Part shown: positions 1 through 5,689 of the stretch, piece after piece
Position numbering within the stretch: position 1 is the stretch's first letter
Layout of the letters: each line of letters starts with the position of its first letter
From: Beijerinckiaceae bacterium
GTDB taxonomy: Bacteria > Pseudomonadota > Alphaproteobacteria > Rhizobiales > Beijerinckiaceae
NCBI GenBank assembly: GCA_947380915.1
Contig: CANCSY010000047.1
Location: 1 to 16,694 of the forward strand
Length of the DNA: 16,694 nucleotides
Reading direction: 5' to 3'
The notes under the pieces: generated by a model
What the model saw: only the letters and a program-made list of their open reading frames with translations
Database searches by the model: none
What the model was told of the DNA's origin: nothing
Translations under genes and position numbers: made by a program

Positions 1-1424
1 AGGGTGTCCACGTCCAGATCGTTGGTGGGTTCGTCGAGCAGCAGCAGATTGGCGCCGCTTTTCAGCATCTTGGCCAGATGCACGCGGTTGCGCTCACCGC
101 CCGAGAGCATGCCCACCTTCTTCTGCTGGTCTGCGCCCTTGAAGTTGAAGGCGCTGCAATAGCCGCGTGAATTGATCTCGCGCTTGCCCAGATAGATCAC
201 GTCATAGCCGCCGGAGATCTCCTCCCAGACGTTCTTCTTGTCGTCCAGCGCATCGCGCGACTGGTCCACATAGCCCAGATGCACGCTTTCGCCGATGGAG
301 ATGTCGCCCTTGTCTGGCGTCTCCTGCTTGGTGATCATGCGGAACAGGGTGGTCTTGCCCGCGCCGTTCGGCCCGATCACGCCCACGATGCCGCCGGGCG
401 GCAGCTTGAAGGAGAGATCGTCGATCAGCAGCTTGTCCTGGAAGCCCTTCGACAGATGGGTGAAGTCGATCACATTCTGGCCGAGGCGCTCCGCCACGGG
501 AATGATGATCTGGGCCGAGGACAGGGTGCGGTCGTTCTGCTTGGCGACCAGGTCCTCGTAACGCTGGATGCGCGCCTTGGACTTGGCCTGCCGGGCCTTG
601 GGCGAGGCGGAGATCCACTCGCTTTCCGCCTCCAGCGCGCGCTGGCGGGCCTCGTCCTCGCGGCCTTCCTGAGCGAGGCGCTTCTGCTTCTGGTGCAGCC
701 AGGCGGAGTAATTGCCCTCGTAGGGGATGCCCCGGCCGCGGTCGAGCTCGAGAATCCAGCTGGTCACATTGTCGAGGAAGTAGCGATCATGGGTCACGAT
801 CAGGATCGCGCCGGGGTACTGGCGCAGATGGCCTTCCAGCCAGTTCACGGTCTCGGCGTCCAGATGGTTGGTGGGCTCGTCGAGCAGCAGCAATTCCGGC
901 TTTTCCAGCAGCAGCTTGCACAGGGCCACGCGACGCTTCTCGCCGCCCGAAAGCCGGTCCACCGCCCAGTCGTCCGGGGGGCAGCCGAGGGCTTCCATGG
1001 CCTGATCGACCTGGCTGTCGAGATCCCACAGGCCCTGGGCCTCGATCTCGTCCTGCAGGCGTGTCATCTCGTCCGCCGTCTCGTCCGAATAGTTCATGGC
1101 GAGGTCATTGTAGCGGTCAAGAATGTCCTTCTTGGCCTTCACGCCGAGCATCACATTGCCGCGCACGTCCAGATCATTGTCGAGCTGGGGCTCCTGGGGC
1201 AGGTAGCCCACGCGGGCGCCGTCGGCGGCCCAGGCCTCGCCGTTATATTCGGTGTCCATGCCCGCCATGATCTTCAGCAGGGTCGATTTACCGGAGCCGT
1301 TGACGCCGAGGACGCCGATCTTGGCGTCGGGATAGAAGGAGAGATGGACATTCTCCAGCACCTTCTTGCCGCCGGGCCAGGTCTTGGAGAGGCCTTGCAT
1401 GTGGTAGATGAATTGACGCGCCAT
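1..1424 (-). CDS. ettA: Energy-dependent translational throttle protein EttA (ABC-F ATPase), 3' end cut by window edge
   Basis: EttA is a cytoplasmic ABC-F protein that binds the ribosomal E site and gates the start of elongation according to the ATP/ADP ratio; this role is family knowledge. The 474 visible codons show two ABC domains. Domain 1 has Walker [10 protein letters not shown] (residues 40-48), signature LSGGEKRR (158-165) and Walker [12 protein letters not shown] (179-189). Its insert at about 95-140 is the EttA 'arm'. A charged linker at about 240-320 corresponds to the P-site tRNA interaction motif. Domain 2 has GPNGAGKTT (351-359), LSGGERNR (440-447) and [12 protein letters not shown] (460-471). 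The N-terminus ([12 protein letters not shown]) and segments such as [10 protein letters not shown] and WILELDRG match EttA closely, rather than Uup or YheS. The family is about 555 residues, so roughly 80 C-terminal codons lie outside the window. The ATG at 1422-1424 has a weak AGGA 11 bases upstream. A terminator-like hairpin lies directly upstream. Confidence 0.97.
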   Translation of the reverse strand, partial: MARQFIYHMQGLSKTWPGGKKVLENVHLSFYPDAKIGVLGVNGSGKSTLLKIMAGMDTEYNGEAWAADGARVGYLPQEPQLDNDLDVRGNVMLGVKAKKDILDRYNDLAMNYSDETADEMTRLQDEIEAQGLWDLDSQVDQAMEALGCPPDDWAVDRLSGGEKRRVALCKLLLEKPELLLLDEPTNHLDAETVNWLEGHLRQYPGAILIVTHDRYFLDNVTSWILELDRGRGIPYEGNYSAWLHQKQKRLAQEGREDEARQRALEAESEWISASPKARQAKSKARIQRYEDLVAKQNDRTLSSAQIIIPVAERLGQNVIDFTHLSKGFQDKLLIDDLSFKLPPGGIVGVIGPNGAGKTTLFRMITKQETPDKGDISIGESVHLGYVDQSRDALDDKKNVWEEISGGYDVIYLGKREINSRGYCSAFNFKGADQQKKVGMLSGGERNRVHLAKMLKSGANLLLLDEPTNDLDVDT

Positions 1425-1440
1425 AGGCTGAAGAATCCTG

Positions 1441-1468
1441 AAAAAAGGGAAACTGGTTATCCCCTTTT
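1441..1468 (-). terminator. Rho-independent terminator-like hairpin after the opgC-SGNH unit
   Basis: Read on the minus strand, AAAAGGGGA can pair with TTCCCTTTT (nine pairs, one G-U) around an 8-base loop, and the 3' arm runs into a stretch of six T residues. It lies 70 bases after the hydrolase stop codon, as expected for the terminator of that unit. It also ends only 16 bases before the ettA start codon, so ettA needs either readthrough or a promoter inside or very near the hairpin. The plus strand also ends in TTTT, so bidirectional action is possible, but no plus-strand gene precedes it. Confidence 0.6.
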
Positions 1469-1511
1469 ACCGATGCGCAGCGCGGGGGTCCAGCATCATC
1501 GACGGCTCAGC

Positions 1512-1531
1512 TGGCCGGTTTCCCCCGGCCA
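1512..1531. other. Perfect 7-bp inverted repeat (stem-loop) without T tract
   Basis: TGGCCGG and CCGGCCA form a perfect 7-bp stem with a 6-base loop, 8 bases after the stop codon of the SGNH hydrolase gene on the minus strand. No T run follows on either strand, so it is not a classical terminator. It could stabilise the 3' end of the opgC-SGNH transcript ahead of the hairpin at 1441-1468. Short GC-rich inverted repeats also arise by chance in DNA of this composition. Confidence 0.35.
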
Positions 1532-1538
1532 TCCCGCA

Positions 1539-2336
1539 CTATTTGGCGGGCGGCTCCACCTTCGCCGGCTCGCCCTTGGGCAGATCCTTCTTGCGGATGA
1601 AGAGATTGGCGATGACCGCATGGGCGATATGTTCGGCCATGCACTGGTAGCCCATGTCGTTCAGATGCAGCCCGTCACCCGTCATCATATCGTCGCTGCC
1701 GGGATGGTTGCGGGCGATGAATTGCATGGCGTCGTAGCGGCGCACATAGAGCACATTCTGGGCGGCGGCGGCGCGCAGCAGGGCCTCGCGAATGGCGAAA
1801 TAATTCTGGTCGCGCGCAAATTGCGGGGTGTACTGGAGCCCGACGAGCACCACGTCGATATTGGCGCTTTTCAACCATTCAACGGTGGAATTGACCGTCC
1901 GCTCGAAGTCCTGAGGCGGGACGCGGGCCAGCGCGTCATTGGTGCCAAGCTGCCAGAGCACCACATCGGGCCTCTCGAGGGCGACTTCCGTCCGTAGCCG
2001 GTCGGCCGTGGTCTGGGCCACTTCCCCGGAGACGCCCCGGTTGGTGATGACGGCTTCGGTCCCTTTCAGGGTGGATTCCAGAATGCCCCTGAGCTGGGCC
2101 GGGTAGGTCTTGCGTCGCGAACTGGCGCCGATGCCATAGGTGGAGGATGAACCGATGGCGAGAATTCGGACACGGCCACCCTTCTCGAGCTTTTCAGCCA
2201 GATGGGGCAGGGGGGCGATGGTCGAAATGTCCGCGCCTGGCGCCTCGCATTGCGGGCTCAGCGGTGGGGGTGCGGTCTGGGCGCTCGCGGTCAGGCAAGC
2301 GGCCATCAGCAGAAAAGTGGCTGCGAAGCTCCTCAT
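1539..2336 (-). CDS. Exported SGNH/GDSL-type hydrolase (esterase or acyl-transfer partner)
   Basis: This 265-residue protein has a short N-terminal signal sequence (MRSF, then a hydrophobic stretch to about residue 18), with likely cleavage after ASA at 17-19. A cysteine at position 14 makes a lipoprotein conceivable, but the lipobox fit is poor. The SGNH blocks are all present. Block I is IGSSSTYG (61-68), with the nucleophile probably S64 and serine in place of the usual aspartate of GDS. Block II is NRGVSGE (99-105), block III GTND (131-134) and block V DGLH (221-224, catalytic Asp and His). The C-terminus is a Lys/Pro-rich tail. The start ATG overlaps the stop of the upstream OpgC-like gene as ATGA, implying translational coupling. 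The enzyme therefore probably acts in the periplasm on the polymer that OpgC acylates, as a deacylase or as the transfer step. The substrate cannot be read from the sequence. Confidence 0.9.
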   Translation of the reverse strand: MRSFAATFLLMAACLTASAQTAPPPLSPQCEAPGADISTIAPLPHLAEKLEKGGRVRILAIGSSSTYGIGASSRRKTYPAQLRGILESTLKGTEAVITNRGVSGEVAQTTADRLRTEVALERPDVVLWQLGTNDALARVPPQDFERTVNSTVEWLKSANIDVVLVGLQYTPQFARDQNYFAIREALLRAAAAQNVLYVRRYDAMQFIARNHPGSDDMMTGDGLHLNDMGYQCMAEHIAHAVIANLFIRKKDLPKGEPAKVEPPAK

Positions 2337-3475
2337 GACGCGCGGCTACGCACCCTCCACTCTACGACCCAGGCCGTCATCCCCATGATTATTATGCCCA
2401 TAAGTAACACCAAGCTGTCTACTGCGATACTCCCCCCCAGCACGAAGCGTCCAAATTGCGACGCCAGAGCAAAAAGGGATCCCACGCAAAACACATAGAG
2501 CGAATTGCGCCCCAGCATGGAGAGGAATTGCGCCAGAGGGTTCACCCAACGCTCGATAAGGTCAAAAAGGCCATTGAACAGGGCCACAAGGGCGAGCAGA
2601 TGAAAGATCCGGGCCGGGGTGACGAAGGTCTTGTCAAACATGAAGAATAGCTTGGGGTCGGGTACCAGCAGGGGGTCGGGCGAATAGTCCGCCACGCCAA
2701 TGGCGACCCCCGCCGCCACCCCCGCCAGCCCAAGCCAGCGCAGGCTGCTCTTGTGGCGACGCAGCGCCGCAGCCGGGCCTTTGGCGTCGGCCAGCATGTA
2801 GCCCAGCACGAAGACGAGCTGCCAGGCGAAGGGGTTGAAATACCAGCGCCCTTCAACCGGCCATGTGGGCAGGTTGACCCCGGTCCAGAGGATCGCGGCG
2901 TAGAGTGTGACCGATAGGACCAGCGGGAGCCATTTCCAGATGCGGTCGGCGATGACGCAGAGCGGCGCCCCCGCGATGATCACCACATAGAGGGGCAGGA
3001 TGTCGAAAAACCCCATCTGATGGCTGAGCAGCACGATGCCGACCTGGGTCTCCAGGGGCGCCTCGAAGGCGGCGGCTGCGTTGTTCCATTCCAGAAACGC
3101 CGGATTGTCGAGAATGATTGACCCGGCCGCCGTCAGCGCCAGCGCCATCTGGGTGATGATGAGCTGGGCGAAGAAAATCGTCAGGGCCCGGGTTTCCAGC
3201 CGCATGATGGCGCTGGGCAGGCTCATGCGTTCTTTTCTGTTGTCCATCAGCAGGCGCATCGACCAGCCGGCCAGAAAGACGAAGAGCTCCGCAGCGTCGG
3301 AGACGCCAAAATGCCGCATCGTGTAATTTTCATAGAAAAGACCGGGAACATGGTCGACGAAAATCGTGAGGAGCGCGAATCCTCGCCAGAAATCGATTTC
3401 GTTCGGGCCGCGCATGTCCGGTTGGGTCCCCAGGGGCCGGCGGACTTCGAGCCGCCGGGCGCAATGACCTAGCAT
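2333..3475 (-). CDS. opgC: OpgC-type integral membrane acyltransferase
   Basis: OpgC proteins are inner-membrane acyltransferases; the E. coli member adds succinyl groups to osmoregulated periplasmic glucans. The conserved N-terminal block NEIDFWRG (3380-3403) is followed by FVDHVPG. The arginine of WRG (3383-3385) and the histidine of DH (3350-3352) are separated by ten residues, giving the R-X10-H pattern described for type 3 acyltransferases. AELFVFLAGWSMRL and about ten hydrophobic segments follow. The start is uncertain. In-frame ATGs end at 3637, 3514, 3508, 3475 and 3415, none with a strong ribosome binding site. The farthest would lie inside the dcw promoter and operator and is unlikely, and the ATG at 3415 sits just before the conserved block. 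The choice of 3475 is a compromise. The gene is divergent from mraZ and overlaps the downstream SGNH gene by 4 bases. The OpgC family call is firm; glucan succinylation specifically is inference. Confidence 0.87.
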   Translation of the reverse strand: MLGHCARRLEVRRPLGTQPDMRGPNEIDFWRGFALLTIFVDHVPGLFYENYTMRHFGVSDAAELFVFLAGWSMRLLMDNRKERMSLPSAIMRLETRALTIFFAQLIITQMALALTAAGSIILDNPAFLEWNNAAAAFEAPLETQVGIVLLSHQMGFFDILPLYVVIIAGAPLCVIADRIWKWLPLVLSVTLYAAILWTGVNLPTWPVEGRWYFNPFAWQLVFVLGYMLADAKGPAAALRRHKSSLRWLGLAGVAAGVAIGVADYSPDPLLVPDPKLFFMFDKTFVTPARIFHLLALVALFNGLFDLIERWVNPLAQFLSMLGRNSLYVFCVGSLFALASQFGRFVLGGSIAVDSLVLLMGIIIMGMTAWVVEWRVRSRAS

Positions 3476-3546
3476 GGTCTGCTCAGGAGGCAACCGAAGT
3501 CCAGTCATTTCCATCAGGCCGAGCGGATATTCCCCCTCAAATCCAC

Positions 3547-3576
3547 GAGATATGAACCATTCCTTAACACTAACAA
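3547..3576 (-). promoter_or_regulatory. Possible opgC promoter in AT-rich patch
   Basis: On the minus strand TTGTTA (3571-3576) is followed after 17-18 bases by ATATCT/TATCTC (3547-3553), a weak sigma70-like arrangement in the only AT-rich stretch of the intergenic region. Transcription from here would begin at about 3540 and give a short leader to opgC starts at 3514, 3508, 3475 or 3415. It would exclude the ATG at 3637. The match is poor and the call rests mostly on position and composition. Confidence 0.25.
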
Positions 3577-3626
3577 TCTCTAATCGAGGTCCATGCGGGC
3601 CTGTCCCGTTTCGACTCACTCTCGCG

Positions 3627-3655
3627 TTGACGCCCATATCATCCCATGCTATCCC
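3627..3655 (+). promoter_or_regulatory. Probable sigma70-type promoter of the dcw cluster
   Basis: TTGACG (3627-3632) is separated by 17 bases from TATCCC (3650-3655). The -35 element is close to the alphaproteobacterial housekeeping consensus and the -10 is partial. Transcription would begin at about 3662, leaving a leader of roughly 105 bases before mraZ. The element coincides with the 10-base-spaced box array at 3632-3666, the geometry expected for repression by a protein bound there. Confidence 0.5.
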
Positions 3656-3666
3656 ACATCATCCCG
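3632..3666 (-). promoter_or_regulatory. MraZ-type operator: four 5-base boxes at 10-base spacing
   Basis: Read on the minus strand, the boxes are CGGGA (3662-3666), TGGGA (3652-3656), TGGGA (3642-3646) and TGGGC (3632-3636), each separated by exactly 5 bases. Three fit the TGGGN consensus of the MraZ operator characterised in E. coli, where direct repeats with 5-base spacers lie upstream of mraZ; the fourth has C for T. The array lies about 100 bases upstream of the mraZ gene and covers the spacer, -10 and probable start site of the predicted promoter. TGGGN here is on the strand opposite to mraZ; I could not compare that orientation with other species. Confidence 0.7.
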
Positions 3667-3766
3667 TTCAGAGTTGTGTGCGCGTCAGCGTCGCAATCGC
3701 GTCGTTTTCCAACGGCGCGCGCGGGATATGGGCTGGCCATGGTGGCTTGCCGGGTGAGTTGGTCGC

Positions 3767-4252
3767 TTGGATCGTTTCGTCTCCCATTTCACCAACCGGT
3801 TCGATGCGAAGGGCCGGGTGTCTATACCAGCGTCCTTTCGGGGCGTGCTGGGGAGGGACGGATTCGAGGGTCTGTACGTTCACCCCTCTCTGGAGGCGGA
3901 GGCGCTCGACTGCGGCGGCCATGGGCTGCTGCGGGAGATCGACGGGCTGCTGGAGACGCTCTCTCCCTATTCGGAAGAGCGAGACGCCTTCTCGACGGCG
4001 CTGCTTGGCGCCAGCGAGGTTCTCAAGGTCGATCCGGAGGGCCGGGTCATCCTGACGGAGCGTTTGAAGACCTATGCGGGGCTCACCGGCGAGGTGACCT
4101 TCGTGGGTCTGGGTCAGAAGTTTCAAATCTGGGAGCCGGGGCGGTTCCGTGCGCATCTGGAAGAGGCCAGAAATCGGGTGCGCGACCTGCGGAAACAACT
4201 CAGCGCCAGACATGCGGCCAGCGCGCCGCATCCTCGGGGAGCACGGGAATGA
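3767..4252 (+). CDS. mraZ: Transcriptional regulator MraZ
   Basis: MraZ is a small DNA-binding protein of the AbrB/SpoVT-like fold that forms ring-shaped oligomers and in E. coli represses its own dcw promoter. The 161-residue product contains both family DxxxR signatures: DAKGR (13-17) in [18 protein letters not shown] and DPEGR (89-93) in [13 protein letters not shown]. The length is slightly above the usual 140-155 because of a basic C-terminal tail. The start is TTG at 3767-3769, preceded by GGGTGAG at 3752-3758. It is essentially forced: an in-frame TGA lies at 3755-3757, and the conserved N-terminus begins immediately. The gene is first in the dcw cluster and overlaps rsmH by 4 bases (ATGA). 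The operator-like array upstream is its expected binding site. Confidence 0.96.
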   Translation: MDRFVSHFTNRFDAKGRVSIPASFRGVLGRDGFEGLYVHPSLEAEALDCGGHGLLREIDGLLETLSPYSEERDAFSTALLGASEVLKVDPEGRVILTERLKTYAGLTGEVTFVGLGQKFQIWEPGRFRAHLEEARNRVRDLRKQLSARHAASAPHPRGARE

Positions 4253-5289
4253 GTTCGGGCCGCGGCGATGACAAGGATCTCGCCGCAGGCGGACCGGCTC
4301 GGCACATTCCTGTGCTCCTGGACGAGGTTCTCAAGGCGCTCGCGCCCCGTGAGGGCGGCGCCTATCTCGACGGCACCTTTGGCGCTGGTGGCTATGCGCG
4401 CGCCTTGCTTGCGACCCCGCAGGTTCGTGTGCTGGGCCTTGATCGCGATCCCGACGCCATCGCGGGCGCTGCGCCCCTCATCAGCGAATCAGCGGGACGG
4501 CTGCGCGTGGAGCAGGCGCGCTTCGGCGATCTGGCCGAGGTCGCCCGCCGCACGGGCTTTGTGCCGCTTGATGGCGTGACCCTCGACATCGGCGTCTCCT
4601 CCATGCAGCTTGATGAGGCTGCGCGTGGCTTCTCCTTCCGTCAGGATGGGCCGCTGGACATGCGCATGGAGCAGGCCGGTCGCAGCGCAGCCGATATTGT
4701 CAACGAGGCCAGCGAGGAAGAGCTGGCCGACATCTTCTATTATTATGGCGAGGAACGGCTGGCCCGACGCATCGCTCGCGCCATCGTGGCGGACCGCGTG
4801 GCCAAGCCATTCCTCACGACCCGGCCCCTCGCCGAACTGATAGGGCGCCTCGTGCCCCACAAGCCCACCGAGATTCATCCCGCCACCCGCAGCTTTCAGG
4901 GCCTGCGAATCGCTGTCAACGACGAGCTTGGGGAATTGGTGCGGGCGCTGGCGGGCGCCGAGGCGGTGCTGAAGGAGGGTGGTCGCCTGGCGGTCGTCAC
5001 CTTCCATTCCCTTGAAGACCGCATCGTGAAGCAGTTCTTCGCGGCGCGCTCGGGTCGCGGCCAGGCGCGCTCGCGCCTGCTGCCCGGCGAGCCCGTGCCC
5101 CCGCCCGCGACCTTCGATCTCGTGGGCAAGCAGCCGGTCATCGCCGGCGCCGCCGAGCTGGATCGCAACCCCCGCGCCCGCTCCGCCAAGCTGCGCACGG
5201 GCCAACGCACACAGGCGCAGGCGCGCGGCCTCGACGCCGATCTCGCCGCCATGGCCGCCTTGCCCGCACGTCCAGGAAAGGGTCGCTGA
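4249..5289 (+). CDS. rsmH: 16S rRNA (cytosine(1402)-N(4))-methyltransferase RsmH (MraW)
   Basis: RsmH transfers a methyl group from SAM to N4 of C1402 in the ribosomal decoding centre. The 346-residue protein shows the family motifs in order: [10 protein letters not shown] (19-28), the SAM-binding DGTFGAGG (41-48), LGLDRDP (62-68), [11 protein letters not shown] (112-122), [14 protein letters not shown] (127-140), [13 protein letters not shown] (209-221) and [11 protein letters not shown] (251-261). The ATG at 4249 overlaps the mraZ stop as ATGA. The reading frame remains open further upstream, to about 3646, but that part lies over mraZ in another frame and has no family similarity, so the start at 4249 is preferred. 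It is the standard second gene of the dcw cluster. Confidence 0.97.
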   Translation: MSSGRGDDKDLAAGGPARHIPVLLDEVLKALAPREGGAYLDGTFGAGGYARALLATPQVRVLGLDRDPDAIAGAAPLISESAGRLRVEQARFGDLAEVARRTGFVPLDGVTLDIGVSSMQLDEAARGFSFRQDGPLDMRMEQAGRSAADIVNEASEEELADIFYYYGEERLARRIARAIVADRVAKPFLTTRPLAELIGRLVPHKPTEIHPATRSFQGLRIAVNDELGELVRALAGAEAVLKEGGRLAVVTFHSLEDRIVKQFFAARSGRGQARSRLLPGEPVPPPATFDLVGKQPVIAGAAELDRNPRARSAKLRTGQRTQAQARGLDADLAAMAALPARPGKGR

Positions 5290-5290
5290 C

Positions 5291-5677
5291 ATGCTGCGCT
5301 ATCTCAATGTCCTTTCCGTCATGGCCCTCGTGGGACCGGCAATCTACGTCTATTCGATCAAATACGAGACGATGCGTTATTCGGCCGAGATCGTGAAGCT
5401 CCAGCATTCCATCGAGCGCGAGAATGACCGCATGGGCATTTTGCGCGCCGAATGGGCGCATCTGACCCGGCCCGGCCGCGTTCAGGCCCTGGCGGATCGC
5501 CATCTCGACATGCAGGCGGTCAGCGCCGATCAGGTGGTGAAGGCCTCGGATCTGCCCGAGCGCGCGGCGCGCGTGGACTCCATCGGCCGCAAGCTTGAAT
5601 TGCTCGGACTCGCCGATCTGACGGCTGCGCCGATTGACAAGAAGCGGGGCTCTGCGGCGCCCGCTTCCGTGCGATAG
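5291..5677 (+). CDS. ftsL: Cell division protein FtsL
   Basis: FtsL is a bitopic membrane protein that bridges early and late divisome proteins and helps activate FtsW-FtsI. The 128-residue product has a very short cytoplasmic N-terminus, one membrane segment (about 5-23), and a periplasmic stretch at about 30-60 with heptad-like spacing suited to a coiled coil. Then comes EWAHLTRPGRVQALADRHL (53-71), typical of alphaproteobacterial FtsL. The low-complexity C-terminal end is Lys/Arg/Ala-rich. The start lies 1 base after the rsmH stop, with AGGAAAGGG (5274-5282) as ribosome binding site. FtsL diverges strongly in sequence, so the call rests on topology, length and position between rsmH and ftsI. 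Confidence 0.92.
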   Translation: MLRYLNVLSVMALVGPAIYVYSIKYETMRYSAEIVKLQHSIERENDRMGILRAEWAHLTRPGRVQALADRHLDMQAVSADQVVKASDLPERAARVDSIGRKLELLGLADLTAAPIDKKRGSAAPASVR

Positions 5678-5689
5678 GGGAGAAGTCGG

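Larger units (their letters stand above)
3476..3766. other. Divergent intergenic region between opgC and mraZ
   Basis: About 290 bases (350 if opgC starts at 3415) contain no convincing gene. The region holds an AT-rich patch at about 3541-3590, unusual in this GC-rich window, the probable dcw promoter (3627-3655), the MraZ-type box array (3632-3666), and a leader of roughly 100 bases to the mraZ start. No tRNA or riboswitch structure was recognised. Confidence 0.7.

Noticed and set aside
1512..1531. GC-rich inverted repeat considered as the main terminator of the opgC-SGNH unit
   Set aside because: No T tract follows on either strand; the hairpin at 1441-1468 with six T residues is a better terminator, so this one is listed only as a stem-loop.
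279..1997. 572-codon plus-strand open frame opposite ettA and part of the SGNH gene
   Set aside because: It is the antisense shadow of ettA, which carries both complete ABC motif sets; the frame runs through the intergenic hairpins and shows no domain.
3561..3590. Possible CtrA binding site in the AT-rich patch (TTAA-like sequences)
   Set aside because: The TTAA and TAAC elements do not have the 7-base spacing of the CtrA box TTAA-N7-TTAA.
3646..4248. Upstream extension of the rsmH frame over mraZ
   Set aside because: This part overlaps mraZ in another frame and its translation lacks family similarity; the RsmH N-terminus fits the ATG at 4249.
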